Source: Conidiobolus incongruus B7586 (lineage: Eukaryota > Entomophthoromycota > Entomophthoromycetes > Entomophthorales > Conidiobolaceae). Taken from it: a stretch of 31,465 nucleotides of DNA. The notes under the pieces were generated by a model. That model was not told the DNA's origin. It made no database searches and saw nothing but the letters and a program-made list of their open reading frames with translations. Location: positions 1 to 31,465 of the forward strand of contig JNEM01014320.1 of NCBI GenBank assembly GCA_000697335.1, read 5' to 3'. The translations under genes were made by a program, and so were the position numbers. Position 1 is the stretch's first letter. Each line of letters opens with the position of its first letter. Shown piece after piece: positions 1 to 12,977 of the stretch.

Positions 1-1135
1 CTTATAAGAAAATATTTTTATAAGATAAAATCATTTAAAGTTCTAAGGAATAATTGATAATTTATTATCCAATTTATATTTACAAACTAAGTAATAAATA
101 GAAATCTTATATTGGATATTATTTCTATAATTTTTTCAAGATTTAAAGGATTTATAAAATTAATTATTTAGTGCTAATGAATTTTAAATATAAGACTATT
201 AATATTGAATATTATGTGAATTAAATAATATTAGTACTGATTTTGAAATAATAGAGCTTTGATAAAAAATTCATTAAAAACTTTATATATATAGTATTAT
301 TTAAGGGTAAAGATTTGAATTTTTTGAAATAATATTCAATATTGATTATATCTGATATATTTGGAAAATTATGAAATGATATTATTTAATTTTTAACTAA
401 GAGAAAAATTAACTCTGAATCAATTTAGTAATATAATAAAGAAATATATATTTTGATTTTAAAAACAAAACTACTGTAGATATCTATAGCTATAGTAATA
501 AAATATATTATACATTATATGAGGAAGGATTTTAGTCAGCTAAAATATTGAATTTTTATATTATCTATATATAAAAACAAATTAATATTTAAGATATAAT
601 TTTTTGGCTTTATATTGTTAAATTACACTAATATTAATATTATTACTATATCTCACTTGTATTTTACAAAAAATATATTTGATTTAAATGAAATTTATTA
701 AGTTATATATAGCCTGAGAATTTTAATATATTATTTATATTATTAATATTGAAGTTTTATAATTGATTAACATTTTTTAATTGGATATATATAAAATAAT
801 GAAAATATATAATGATATACTAAAATGTTGATAATAAGTATTAAAGTAAATATTGTTAGTATATTAATATGATTCACTAGAATTTTAGTTACTGATAATG
901 TCTAATTTATTTTAAGCTTGGAAATTCAGAGTGTAATTTTTAATATCAATTATCAGTAATATATATAATGATTTATAAAAAGATGTTAAATAATGTTTAA
1001 AAAAGATAATTGATTATTTGAGATTGATTAGATATTTTAGTATCAATAAAAGTTTAAATAACTATATTAACGATGTTATTAATAATTTTTTTATAATATT
1101 AGTTATATTTTATATAATCTATGGTTTATAATTTA
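1..1135. other. AT-rich spacer, no gene seen
   Basis: I found no open frame, RNA gene or recognisable repeat on either strand. The stretch is a mixture of A/T homopolymers and TATA-like runs that end at the target-site duplication of the LTR element. It could be old, fully decayed repeat DNA, but nothing in it can be assigned to a family. Confidence 0.6.
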
Positions 1136-1140
1136 ATATC
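1136..1140. repeat. Target-site duplication, left copy (ATATC)
   Basis: ATATC immediately precedes the TG that opens the 5' LTR, and the same five bases follow the 3' LTR at 6286-6290. A 5-bp duplication is usual for Ty3/gypsy integration. The match may extend two bases further depending on where the LTR end is drawn. Confidence 0.75.
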
Positions 1141-1359
1141 TGCTATAGATTAGATTAATTTATCATCATTATAACATGTTAATTATAACTACTTACTTTA
1201 TCTTATTTTTTTTATTTACTTAATTTTATTTTGTTTTATTTTATCTTTAAACCCTCACCAACTCTTACATATAAATAAAAAAACCATTACTAAATAAACA
1301 AAAACTTTTTTCCCATATTATTTACATTAAAACAACTTATATATATTAACCTTGTTATA
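1141..1359 (+). repeat. 5' LTR
   Basis: About 219 bp, opening with TG and ending in TA, where a terminal CA would be expected. It aligns along its whole length with 6068-6285. It is clearly more AT-rich than its partner: at most differing sites the 5' copy has T or A where the 3' copy has C or G. Confidence 0.88.
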
Positions 1360-4300
1360 TAATAGCAATAAACACTTAATTTTTACACCAATACTAAAAA
1401 AACTAAGAACTTAAATCACCTCAAATTTAATTGCTTGTTAATAGTTTAACTAACTAAAATTAATTTTCTTAACTTGATACCTATGTATATATATAATATA
1501 TTAGCTATAAATATTAACAACAATAATATTATTCAATCAACTATTAATTAACATAAAACTTTAATATAGAAATTATTTCACAAAAAACTTTATAATTATA
1601 ATAAACAATAATCTACTAATACTCTTCAAGATTATAGATATATATTAAATAATTATTTTAATATAACAAGCTATAATATAAAAGATAAATTATTAATAAT
1701 ATCCTAGTTTTTTACCATAAACACATAAAATTAATTTAAACATCACCAACAAATCTACACCTAAATATTTTTAAGCAAATACCTTAATGATAACATTTAA
1801 ACCTTTAGAAATCTTATTAGAGAATTATACCAAGAATATTACCCTATTAACAATATTATGTTTCTGTATAGCAAATTAAAAAGTTTAGTTTAGAAACAAT
1901 CTATTTAAGAATTTATTGAATAAATTTACTATTATATGAATTAATTACCTTTAAAATAAGAATTTAATCATAATATATACTTTTTAGATAGATTAAAGTT
2001 TTATCTTTGTTATAATATACTCTAACAAATAAATCCACAAAAAAACTTATTCAAAGACATTATTAATTTAGCTATCTGTTTCAACAAATATAATCACTGT
2101 TATTGATATCTTAATCATCATAAATATTGTCCTATTAATGTTTACTATTATTATATTAATTAAACACCTATTAACTATAACCTAGATAATATAGTCATCA
2201 ATAACACTTATTTGTATAATACACCTAATAATCAACTATTAAAACCTTTAACATAACAAGACTATAAATACCTTTGTAAAAACAATAGTTGTTTCTGTTA
2301 CTGTAAAATCAATAGTAGCTATTACTCAAAAAATTACCCCAATAATAATTAGCTTAATACTCAAACAACCTTTAACTTACTTTTAAGAAAAAAACAAAAC
2401 CAACAGTAAAAACTAATGAGCTAATTATTTCTGTTGGTTTTACACCTTTTATTAGTTAGCAAACTAAATTTACTGGTAATATTACACCTTTCTTAACTAT
2501 TAAACATTTAAACTTTAAATCTATTAATATACTTAATGATATTAAAGTTAATAATTATATAATTAATAAAAATATAATTTTCTTATAAAACTTTAAAATA
2601 ACTTTAAAACCTTTTAATATTACCTTAAAAGATAAAACAACTTTATAATCTCTTAGGTATTCTATTATTACTTTATCACTAATACTTAATTATTATAAAA
2701 CCTTTTAGTTTATAATTACACCCATACAATATAATTTAATCTTTAATACTCTATAGATTTACAACTATTTATCATTTTAAATTATAACTAAAGAAACCTT
2801 AACATTTTCACACTACTTGTAGCATATTCTTGTTAATATAAAACTACTTTAATTTATATATAAAAATAATTAACACTAAACTCAATATAAATCAACTATT
2901 GAGTTAAGTAATCTTATACTCACTAAATTTATTTTTAGTAATATTACTAGTAAAAAATAACATAAATCTAAAGGTTTAATTTTTTGAAACTTTAATTCCC
3001 TTAACAACCTTAAATTTAGCTTAAACAATATAAATATCAATAATATAAATTTAAATCTTAACCATCTATTATATACATTGATTAAAAAATACATAGATCT
3101 ATTCTAACCTTAAACTTCACTACTACCCAAATAAAACTTAAACCCAGATTCTAACTAGTATATTATTTTATTTATCTTATAACTCTTGAAGAAAATAATA
3201 TTCTTAAAAAAATATTATTTTAACTATTTAATAAAGGTTTCATCAAACTATCTATATTTTTTTAGGGATTATTTATTCTTTTTGTAAAGAAGAAAGATAG
3301 AAGTTTATGCTTCTATATTAATTATTAAGCTTTTAACAAAAAAACCATTAAGGATAAAACTTTATTATTAAATTTAACTAAACACTAAGATTATATTATA
3401 GGTTACAATATCTTTACTAAATTTGATATAAAAGATAGATACTATAATATTACTATAAATTTAGATTTTATTTCATTAACTACCTTTAATATTTATTATA
3501 AACATTATAAATTCACAGCATTTCTTTTTAATCTTTATAATACTCTTGTTATATTCTCATAATTTATTAATAACTTACTCTTTGAAATCTAAGATTTTTT
3601 TGTAATTATTTATTTTAACAATATTCTAATATATTCTAAAATTATAAAAGATTATATTATATATTGCTATTATGTATTTAAGATCTTTAGAGAAAATAAA
3701 CTTTCTATTATATTATCCAAATGCCTCTTTATATAACCTAAAGTTTTTTTTATAATTATCTTTTATTAGCTAATAATGTATATATTAATCTTAACAAAAT
3801 TTAAAATATTTATAAGCAGCTTTACCCTATAGATATACTATTACTTTAATTATTTCTTGGTATAACCAACTATTTCTGTGATTTTATTCAATTATTTGCT
3901 GAAATTAGTGTCCCTTCAACTAATCTTCTTAAAAAAAACTTTAGTTTTAGTTATACAATAAATACTCTACTTTTATTACTTTAATTTATACTATTACTAA
4001 CACCCTTTATCTTGCTTTATTTAATCTTAATCTCTTAGTTATAATAATAACAGATGCTTCTTGCTTTATAATTAGTAATTGGCTTAAATAACCTACAAAT
4101 ATCAACTTCAACATTAACACTTTAGATAGTGTTGAGAAAAGAGTAAATATTATTAAATTTTTACTTGATACTATTAAACTTTAATTATTGTTTTTTTATT
4201 TACACAAAATATTACTTATAGAATATAACTACCTAGTATATAAATGAGAGCTACTTATATTAATTAAGTGTTTAAAACATTTTTGTTTATACTTATCCTT

Positions 4301-6059
4301 TAACTTTATCTATACCTTAACTAATCACTATTTTTTTATTTTTATCTATAATTAAAAAAATCTAAATAAACAATAAATCAACTAAATCAACTAAATCAAC
4401 TATATTTAAAAATTTAATCTTAAGATAAAATATATTAAAAGATCTTATAATAATGTTATTGATTTATTATCTAGAAGAATTAATTATATACCCCTATACT
4501 TAAAATATAGAAATCCCACTACCTAGTTAAGCAATGTTACTATCAAGTATAAATTTAACTTACTTTAAAATATAAAGTCTGCTTTAAATTATAATGATTA
4601 GTTTAATACTATTAAATCTTTACTTAATAAAACAAATATAGCTAAAGTTCTATAATATATAAAATACTATAAATTCCTCAACAATTTCCTTTATTATTAA
4701 TCTTATATCTATATCCTTAATGTTTTAAATATCAAAGTTAAAATCCTTGCTATATACTATAATAATATAATTAGTAGTTACTAAAGTTGGTTAAGAATCT
4801 ATAAAAAAATAATATGAAATTTTTACTGATTATGTATTAAAGCTAAAGTTAAGAAATATGTACTTTTTTGTGATAAATACCAACATAACAAAACTAATAA
4901 CCAATTACCTTTTAAAACTCTAAAGTCTTTACCTATCTTTAAACAACATTAGAAAGATATCACCATAGATTTTACTGATGTACTAAGGTTCAACACAGAT
5001 TACAACAATATTATGATTATTGTTAATTGACTCATAAAAATGCTATATCTAATCCTAGTAAAATAAAAAACAAATACTAAAAAAGTTGCTAAACTATTTG
5101 TCTAGTATATATTTTGATACTATAAACTTTCTCACACTATTATAACAGACTGTGATATTTGCTTTATTTTTAAATTTTAGGTTACTCTTATAAAACTACT
5201 TAATTGCTAAAACAATCCCAGTTTTTCCTAATATTAACAAATTAATAGATAGCTAAAAAGATATATCTATATAATTAAAGAAGCTTTAAAGCTATACCTC
5301 AAATACAATATAACTAATTAAAAACAAATACTATTTTTTTAGAATTTACCCTCAATGATTTTATTAACTTATTTACTAGGATAACTCTATTTTACTTGAC
5401 TTATAATTATCACCTTAAAATTTTAACAATTATAAGATCTAATAACTTAACTACCTAAAACTCAATTAACTTTCTTAAATACTATAATATATTACTAGTA
5501 CTTACACAGAAAAAAATCACCTACACACAAAATAAACAAGCTAAGTATTATAACAAACACCACTATTACATTAAAAATTATTCATTTAGAACACTAATAA
5601 TGATTAAAACAGATAGAATCAAATCTCCTTATGATAAGAAACAACCTAACCTTAAATTAAAACCAAGCTAGCTTGGACTTTATTTTTTTATAGATAAAAG
5701 AAATCACCCCAACACTTATACTTTAGATTTACCTTAAGGAATAAAAATTCATCCTATGTTCTATGCTAGTATATTAAAACTATACCATAACTCATCATTA
5801 TACCCTGATAACTAAAGACATAAATATCATAAACCACCTTCTTAAGATAACTAACATGATTATTTTTTTATTGTTAATAAAATCCTCAGTTATAAACACT
5901 ATTATAACCAAGATCTATACCTTGTCCAATAGAAAAGATATCTTAAAAATGAAGCTACTTAGGAATGCTATAATAGTGTTAAAAAAACCAATGCCTATTA
6001 TACCTATGCTAAGAAGCATCTAAAGATTAGAGTGTCTCCTAATAAAAACACCTTAATCT

Positions 6060-6067
6060 AAAGGGAG
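6060..6067 (+). other. Polypurine tract
   Basis: The run AAAGGGAG abuts the first TG of the 3' LTR, the position used for plus-strand priming in LTR elements. It is assigned by position and composition. Confidence 0.7.
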
Positions 6068-6285
6068 TGTCATAGATTAGATCATTTTATCATTATTATA
6101 ACATGTCAATCATATCTGCTTGCTTTATCTTATCTCTTTATTTACTTGATCTTATCTTATCTTATTTTATCTTTGAACCCTTACCAACTCTTACATATAA
6201 ATAAGGGAACTATTACCAAATAAACAAGGATTTTTTTCCCACACTGTTTACATTGAAACAACTTATATACATTAACCCTGTTATA
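6068..6285 (+). repeat. 3' LTR
   Basis: About 218 bp, the partner of the repeat at 1141-1359. It keeps more C and G than the 5' copy and is the least AT-rich part of the element. A TATA-like run (acatataaataagg) lies in its middle and could be the old promoter. Confidence 0.88.
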
Positions 6286-6290
6286 ATATC
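6286..6290. repeat. Target-site duplication, right copy (ATATC)
   Basis: Matches 1136-1140 and directly follows the 3' LTR. It shows that the two flanks were once one site and that this is a single insertion, not two solo LTRs. Confidence 0.75.
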
Positions 6291-7285
6291 TGACTCAATC
6301 ATAACATTTTCAATTTCATCAGACAAATTGGTTAACAAAATTTGAACCTTTGGATAAATTTAATAATATGTAATAGTTGAATTGTATTATATGTAATATT
6401 GATGTATTCTATAAAATTATCTAATTTTTCATATTGTTGTAAATGTAAATTCTTGCATTTTAATCTCTTTAATACAATTATTGATTTATATTTTAAATGA
6501 GTAAATTAATTCAATCATATTTAATTCATATTCTTATAACTTCAGTATTTGATAATTAAGATCTATGATTATTTGGAAATCTAATATTATTAATGTCTTA
6601 ATTGTATTATTGTTAATCTTGTGTATTATCCACTGTTAAGTTAAAAAACTTGGAACAAGCTTTTGTATAAAATTTAATATATTTAAATATTAAATTGTTT
6701 ATCTAACTGCTCTAAGTTGATATATAAAGTAAATTTTATCAATTAAATCCATTTTATTGTCCCCTTCCTCCAATTCACTACTGACCGCCTACTGCTGAGA
6801 ACTATAATTTAGATGGAATATACAGGAATTTGAATTATATTAATAATACATTCAAATCTGTATATACCAACGAGTCTTTCACAATTTAGATTACTTTATA
6901 TTCTAATCAATGTATTGATAATGAAAAAATTAATATAATTAAATGACTGTCATAACATTTGAAGAAATTGAATATTAAAAATCTGATTCAAAAGAATTAT
7001 TTTTATTATAATTTAATTTTGAGGAAAATCCTGTTATTAGAAATGTAGAGAGTATGTGATGGATTGGAATTAATGGGTTGTGAAATGTATAGAAAATAAT
7101 TTTATGATGCAAAGGTATAATATATAATTATGGTGGCAGATTGAGTGATAAAATATTAATGATCTATAATTAAAGAGTTTATTTTGGGAATTAGTTGAAG
7201 TATAAAAATCATCAAACTAATTAAACTTATACTATTCAAAATATTACAGGGAAAAATAAGAATAATGACCAGATTTTAGAATGGG
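6291..7285. other. Spacer between LTR fossil and UBE2E-like gene
   Basis: AT-rich, with no frame or RNA gene that I can support. The part from about 7200 onward should hold the 3' untranslated region of the minus-strand E2 gene. Confidence 0.55.
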
Positions 7286-7989
<704 letters not shown>

Positions 7990-8802
7990 TTATATTATAT
8001 AATAAGAAAAACTCTATTCTGTTAAAGTTTAGTTTTTCTGGTATAGGATAATAATTAAAAATAAAATAACAAAATGATAAACGAAACAAAATGGGGTTTC
8101 AGTTAATTATACTCTTTAAGAGTATTATAGTTTTATGGGATTCCATAAACTCAATGTGGTCAAAATAATATTATTATAATTCGAATCAGACTTATTAAAA
8201 ATATTTTATATATATTACCTGAATGTTATTTCATTTTTTTCAATGTAAAATATTCATAAATATTATAATTTAATTTATTAAATGCGAAATTTTATTGCAA
8301 ATTTAAAGTTATTTTGATTTCAATTTTAGACGTTAATATCAACCAATCAGTTTTGAATTTGGAATTGGTGTAATTTATTTTTGATATCAAATATCCAATT
8401 GGTATTATATACATACTATATACATATTATCAAATATTATTAACTTCATCAAAATGATATTCATCTAAAAAATTATCATATATTTTAATATTGTGTGTTG
8501 AAAGTGCATTTCAATCAAAGCTCTTAATCAATATTATATAAAGTATTATGGGTAGCATATAACCATTTTAAATCATTAGTATAAGACCAGTATTGTTCCA
8601 TGGTGATATTAAAGATTGAAATAACAATACAAAATATCTGTTTCTTTGATGAAATTCAATTGTTTGATGTTATGATAATTTGTATTATAATTTTTGATCT
8701 TTTAGTATGGTGATATATCATATTTATAACATTTAATAATAGCTTGACTCCTCATATCAGGAAAATTCAAGTAAATTCCTGATATTTCAATATATCAGAG
8801 TT

Positions 8803-8837
<35 letters not shown>

Positions 8838-9226
8838 TAATAAATATCAAATTTAAATAATTTATAAGAGAAAACAAATTGTTCAGAATTGCAAATGCAG
8901 TCAAACTATTATTATAAATTTAAATCCTACTAAATAAGTATACTGGGTTTGTATTATAATTTTACAATATAAACATAGCTAAATTTGCGGAATCATATAT
9001 TTATTCATATTATGATAAAACCGAATCAACTTAATATTTCTGAATAAGATCAAATTCAATATTTTCTATTAAATAATCCCATAAGAAATGAAATTTGATT
9101 AGTTGAATGATAAATTAAAAACTAAAGTCACTTAATTAAAACAAATAGAAAAGATAATTAAATTTCACTTAAAAGCTCTAAAAACCTAACAATTATAATT
9201 TACTTTTGAATATATAATTCATTGAT
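7990..9226. other. Divergent spacer between the E2 and LAMTOR5 genes
   Basis: No gene seen. It should contain the two divergent promoters. An (AAT)n microsatellite sits at 8804-8837. I could not single out a convincing core-promoter element against the very AT-rich background. Confidence 0.5.
8804..8837. repeat. (AAT)n microsatellite
   Basis: About eleven tandem AAT units in the spacer between the divergent E2 and LAMTOR5 genes. Probably length-variable between strains. Confidence 0.9.
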
Positions 9227-9676
9227 ATGGAAGAAAAGTTTGACCTTTTAATGGATAAAATGTAAATATAGATATCTATGATGGTACATTTATAAAGCGT
9301 AACACATGATAATATAGTATGAGTTCAGGCGATGTTAAAGGCGTTCTAGTGAGCGATGATGCTGGTTTGTGTTTGGCAGGTATTTTTTTATTCACCAAAA
9401 TATTTCAAACTCAATCTAATATTCTCTTACAGCTAGAGGAATTGCCCCACCCGATGGATCTGGCTACATTCATAGCCTAGGATTAAAAGCTCAAGAACTT
9501 GCTGAAATTAATAATAAAGATAATGAAACACCTACTTTATTAATTGAAACCGAGCAAAAGTAACCTATTTTCTTTGATAAGATACCAATTAATAATCAGT
9601 ATTACTAATTTTCATTTCGTATAGCTCAATTTATATTCGAAAGGAACAAGATTATACCCTAGCAATCTATAAATAA
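9227..9676 (+). CDS. LAMTOR5: Ragulator subunit LAMTOR5 (HBXIP-like), four exons
   Basis: LAMTOR5 is a small roadblock-fold subunit of Ragulator, which anchors Rag GTPases to the lysosome or vacuole for TORC1 nutrient signalling. I read exons 9227-9261, 9318-9379, 9433-9559 and 9625-9676, with introns of 56, 53 and 65 nt; the last has a TACTAAT branch site. The product is 91 aa, the length of human LAMTOR5. Family features in order: a short N-terminal helix ending MDKIMSSGDVKGVL, the first strand and turn VSDDAGLCLAARG (human: CTDSQGLNLGCRG), a central helix from about residue 40, then TLLIETEQNSIYIRK and the final strand DYTLAIYK (human: GITVAVHK). Exon 1 has only 35 nt; it is chosen because it restores the family N-terminus and the phase. 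An alternative start at the ATG at 9319 would drop about 13 residues. The assignment rests on remembered family sequence. Confidence 0.85.
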
Positions 9677-9973
9677 AAAAATATTTTTTTTTCTATATAC
9701 TAAATAATTTTGAATAATCAATATTTATTATTTTTTGACTCATGATTTTGTATTCAAATATATTAAAATTGTCTGAGAGATACACATTTTATGGTAATAT
9801 ATTTTGAGTTTGCAAAATTTAAAATGAATTTAATCAGAAAATTTCATATCCCATAATAAAGATTATTTTATGTTTGAAATTAAATTGTTTCCTGTTCCCT
9901 GTGACATTGAGGTTTAATAGATTTAATTGGAATCATTCAATCTCTAGATATATTACCCATATTTTTAATTGAA

Positions 9974-11453
9974 ATGGTATCGCCACAAGCCGTAGAAGGA
10001 AATTCTTATGCTATTCAAAAAGAAATTGCTTCATATGAATTATTTGACCCAAGTGTATATAATAATCCCACTGATCCTACTTTAAAGAAAAAGCTTGAAG
10101 TCCAAAAAAGATACACTAGAGAGGTGAAAATTGGTGAGGGTACCTATGCTGTTGTTTACAAAGGTATTTTCAATATACTTTAAGAAATATAAAATTAATT
10201 AAGTAACTAGGAAGAGATACTAAAACAGGAAGGATAATTGCTATTAAAAAAATTAAACCCCAACCATCTCAATCTGGTTTAGATTTTTCTGCCATTAGAG
10301 AAATTAAAGCTTTAAAAGAAATTAAGCACCCAAACGTTGTAGAAGTAATTGCATTTGCTTTCATAATTATATGGTGTATTTATTTTTTTAGCTATTAGAA
10401 ATGATTTCAAGTGATAATACACTTAGTTTAATTTTGGAATTTTTGGAATCAGATTTAGAGCAAGTGATTAAAGATAATAGTTTGCAATTTTCAGCTGCTG
10501 ATATTAAATCATGGATGTTAATGACTTTGAAAGGGTTAGACCACTGCCATAAAAACTGGATCCTACATAGAGTATAAACTCTTTAATTATCATAAACTAT
10601 ATTTTTAGACTAATTTTTTTCTAGGATTTAAAACCTAATAATTTACTTTTAGCTAAAGATGGACAGCTAAAACTTGCTGATTTTGGTTTAGCTAGGCATT
10701 TTGGAGATCCTGAGCCAATGACTCCAACAGTAGTCACAATGTTACCATCAACCCGAATTTATTATTCATCATCACTAACACTTCTCATTATAGTTGGTAT
10801 CGACCCCCAGAACTGCTCTTTGGTGCAAAGTACTATTCGACAGCAGTTGATATGTGGTCTGTTGGTACTATATTTGCAGAATTAATGCTAAGAGTACCAT
10901 TTTTAGCTGGTATGTCAGATTTTGATCAAGTTCAAAAGATATATAGTGCATTAGGTGTACCAACTGAAGAAGAATGGCCTGTAAATACACTAATTTTATT
11001 ATAGAAATTATTTGGTTCTAACATGAGTATTTTTTTGATACATTAGGGAATGAAGTTATTACCTACTTATATCGGACCTTCTCCAGATAAGCAGTATCAT
11101 AAAACCCCCCTTAGAGAAATTTTCAAAGCAGGATCAGATGATGCATTAGATCTATTGTCTAAGTTCTTGATGTTTGATCCAAATAAGCGAATTAGTGCTC
11201 AAAATGTAATACAATCAACATTTATTATTTCTTAAACTAAACAATATTTTAGGCTTTGTTCCATCACTATTTCACATCACTACCTCGACCTACTGAACCT
11301 TCCAAACTCCCAAGAATTGCTTCAAAACATTCTTCTAATGGAGTTAAAAGAGAGAATTCAGGTATTGTTCGATTATCGATATTTAAATAAGCTAACATGA
11401 TTTTAGGTGATTTAAACTCTAGCCCTTCTGCTAAGATAAAAAAGGAGTATTAA
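9974..11453 (+). CDS. CDK7: Cyclin-dependent kinase 7 / Kin28 (TFIIH CAK kinase)
   Basis: Kinase of the TFIIH subcomplex that phosphorylates Ser5 of the RNA polymerase II tail. Eight exons: 9974-10163, 10211-10344, 10392-10571, 10625-10740, 10794-10980, 11047-11205, 11253-11361 and 11407-11453; introns 45-66 nt; 373 aa. A disordered 50-residue leader precedes the Gly loop [12 protein letters not shown] (53-64). The ATP-binding Lys is K76 in IAIKKIK, the catalytic HRD is 167-169, and DFG is 187-189. The T-loop Thr is T201 in PMTPTVVT, where human T170 and yeast T162 align. CDK7-type text follows: [20 protein letters not shown] and the tail [17 protein letters not shown]. The motif after the T-loop reads TIWYRPPEL instead of the usual TRWYRAPEL. 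The exon 4 donor (GTTACC) is weak, so that junction is the least certain. The C-terminus is basic (KIKKEY). Confidence 0.95.
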
Positions 11454-11869
11454 TAACAATATGATTTATCAATATACTCCTCTTTGCTATTAAATAATTG
11501 GATGAAGAAATATCAGTTATAATAAAACACTTTTCAATAATTCGTCATCCTTAATAATTTATAATTATTGATATAAGATTATTTTGCTTTAGTTTTCAGT
11601 AACATCTCTTTATTAAATATATTGCTTTTTATATAAAATTGTGGATTAAAATTATTTATATTAATTTTACCAATTGATATAAATCTTAATTAACAATTTA
11701 ATTATTTTAATAGTTAAAATTATTATCATACATCAAATTCAAGTTATTTAAAGTTATTAAATTTTCAAACTGGTGGTATATGTATACAATTTTTGTAGAG
11801 AATAATAAAAATATAAAATATTATTTCAATCAACATTGTCAATTTATTAGATAAATGATGTGTAAGTAG
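11454..11869. other. Convergent 3' spacer (CDK7 and ketopantoate reductase)
   Basis: The two genes end facing each other 416 bp apart. No frame was found. The stretch must hold both 3' untranslated regions and polyadenylation sites, but no single signal stands out in such AT-rich DNA. Confidence 0.6.
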
Positions 11870-12977
11870 TTATTTAGAGAGATGCGCTCCTCTGTTGTTA
11901 ATATCCAATCTCTGTAATAAGCCATAAAGGGTCTTACATATAGGGGCAGGAAAATTCAGTTCTTCAGCCTTTCTCACCACATTTCCTAAAATCACTTCAA
12001 TTTCTATTGGGCTTTTGTTTTTGTAATCAACAAGCATTGATGGCTCATATGGGATATCGCTACCTCGATCACCAACTACAATGGGATCAGAGCTAGGAAG
12101 CGTATTTGGAAAGTCATGGTTCAGTACCATTTTAGATAATTCGTGGATTTCCCTAATACAATCATACTTTAACTGACGAAGATGAGGATCTTGATGGATC
12201 TGTAAACAATTTAAACAACCGGATATAATGGATATGGGCCCCAAGCTTGCATTCCATAGCACTTTAAACCATCTTACAGTGGTGATATCATGTTGATAAT
12301 TCTCCGGTATTCCCGCATTCTTTAAAATTTCCTGAAATTTTTTGATTTTATTTGAATCATCAGCTAACTCCAATCCTTCTGGTCTACCATTGCCATAGAT
12401 GACACTAAGAGGATAGACGTGATCTATGTGACCTATTTGAGTTTGGGTAACACCAACCATGGCAACCACTGAAATTAATGGATTATCAGGGAAAGCTTCA
12501 TATACAGATCTTTCAATATCAATTCCATTTTGAATTAGTACAATACTAGTATGTTTACCAATAATTGGCCGAATGAGCTCATTTTGATCAATTATATTTG
12601 GCAAATTTTTTAGAGTAACAAACACAAAGTCATATTTGATACCTAAATTGGCAGCTTCTTGTGTACTTTTCACAGCTACAATATTATTAATGTTTAATAT
12701 AATGCTTTATAACTATATGCCTTACTATAAGCTGGCTTGTAGCTATCTTCACCCCAAGTCAGGGACTTGATTTGAAAGCCGTTTTGAATTACGTGATCGT
12801 AGTTGGATCGACAAATGGCAGTAACACTAATATCAGGTAACTTGCTCAGTCGATACCCAACCAAAGCGCCAACTCCACCAGTGCCAACTAAAATAATTAA
12901 GAATTAGAATTAACAAACAATTATATCCATTGTTGCTGACCTATGGCTACATTAATATTATTTGAACTTTTTAGCAT
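11870..12977 (-). CDS. 2-dehydropantoate 2-reductase (ketopantoate reductase) family protein
   Basis: Family enzymes reduce 2-dehydropantoate to pantoate with NADPH in pantothenate (CoA) synthesis. Three minus-strand exons: 12977-12941, 12887-12726 and 12675-11870; introns 53 and 50 nt; 334 aa. A Rossmann dinucleotide motif, VAIVGTGGVGALVG, covers residues 10-23; intron 1 interrupts it and the family motif confirms the join. The next block, YDFVFVTLKNLPNI, is the usual end of the nucleotide domain. The C-terminal helical domain carries RWFKVLWNASLGP (K204, N208), the conserved Lys-Asn substrate segment, and SPIEIEVILGNVVRKAEELN near the end. Intron 1 has an unusual donor (GTCAGC). Fungi often carry several paralogues with unknown substrates, so the reaction is a family-level call. 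The protein is a little shorter than yeast Pan5. Confidence 0.88.

Larger units (their letters stand above)
1141..6285 (+). mobile_element. Broken Ty3/gypsy chromovirus-like LTR retrotransposon (fossil)
   Basis: A full-length but dead element of about 5.1 kb, bounded by two LTRs of about 218 bp and a 5-bp target duplication. Parts can be recognised in the expected order on the + strand: a Gag region with a zinc-knuckle-like segment near 2.3 kb, reverse transcriptase around 3.2-3.9 kb, RNase H around 3.95-4.4 kb, integrase around 4.8-5.4 kb and a chromodomain-like segment around 5.85-6.0 kb. RT before integrase plus a terminal chromodomain indicates a chromovirus of the Ty3/gypsy group. A purine tract precedes the 3' LTR. 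The coding part carries dozens of breaks and no long frame survives. The LTRs differ at roughly 15% of sites, mostly transitions, so it is old or was altered by an AT-directed process. Age cannot be read from divergence if that process acted. Confidence 0.9.

Noticed and set aside
2882-3094. 70-codon open frame on the minus strand
   Set aside because: It lies antisense inside the LTR fossil, has a repetitive Leu/Ile/Asn/Arg composition caused by AT-rich DNA, and resembles no protein.
10981-11046. Possible earlier acceptor inside CDK7 intron 5 (ATTATAG)
   Set aside because: It would make a 24-nt intron, too short for splicing, and the added codons run into a stop before the conserved GMKLLPTY segment.
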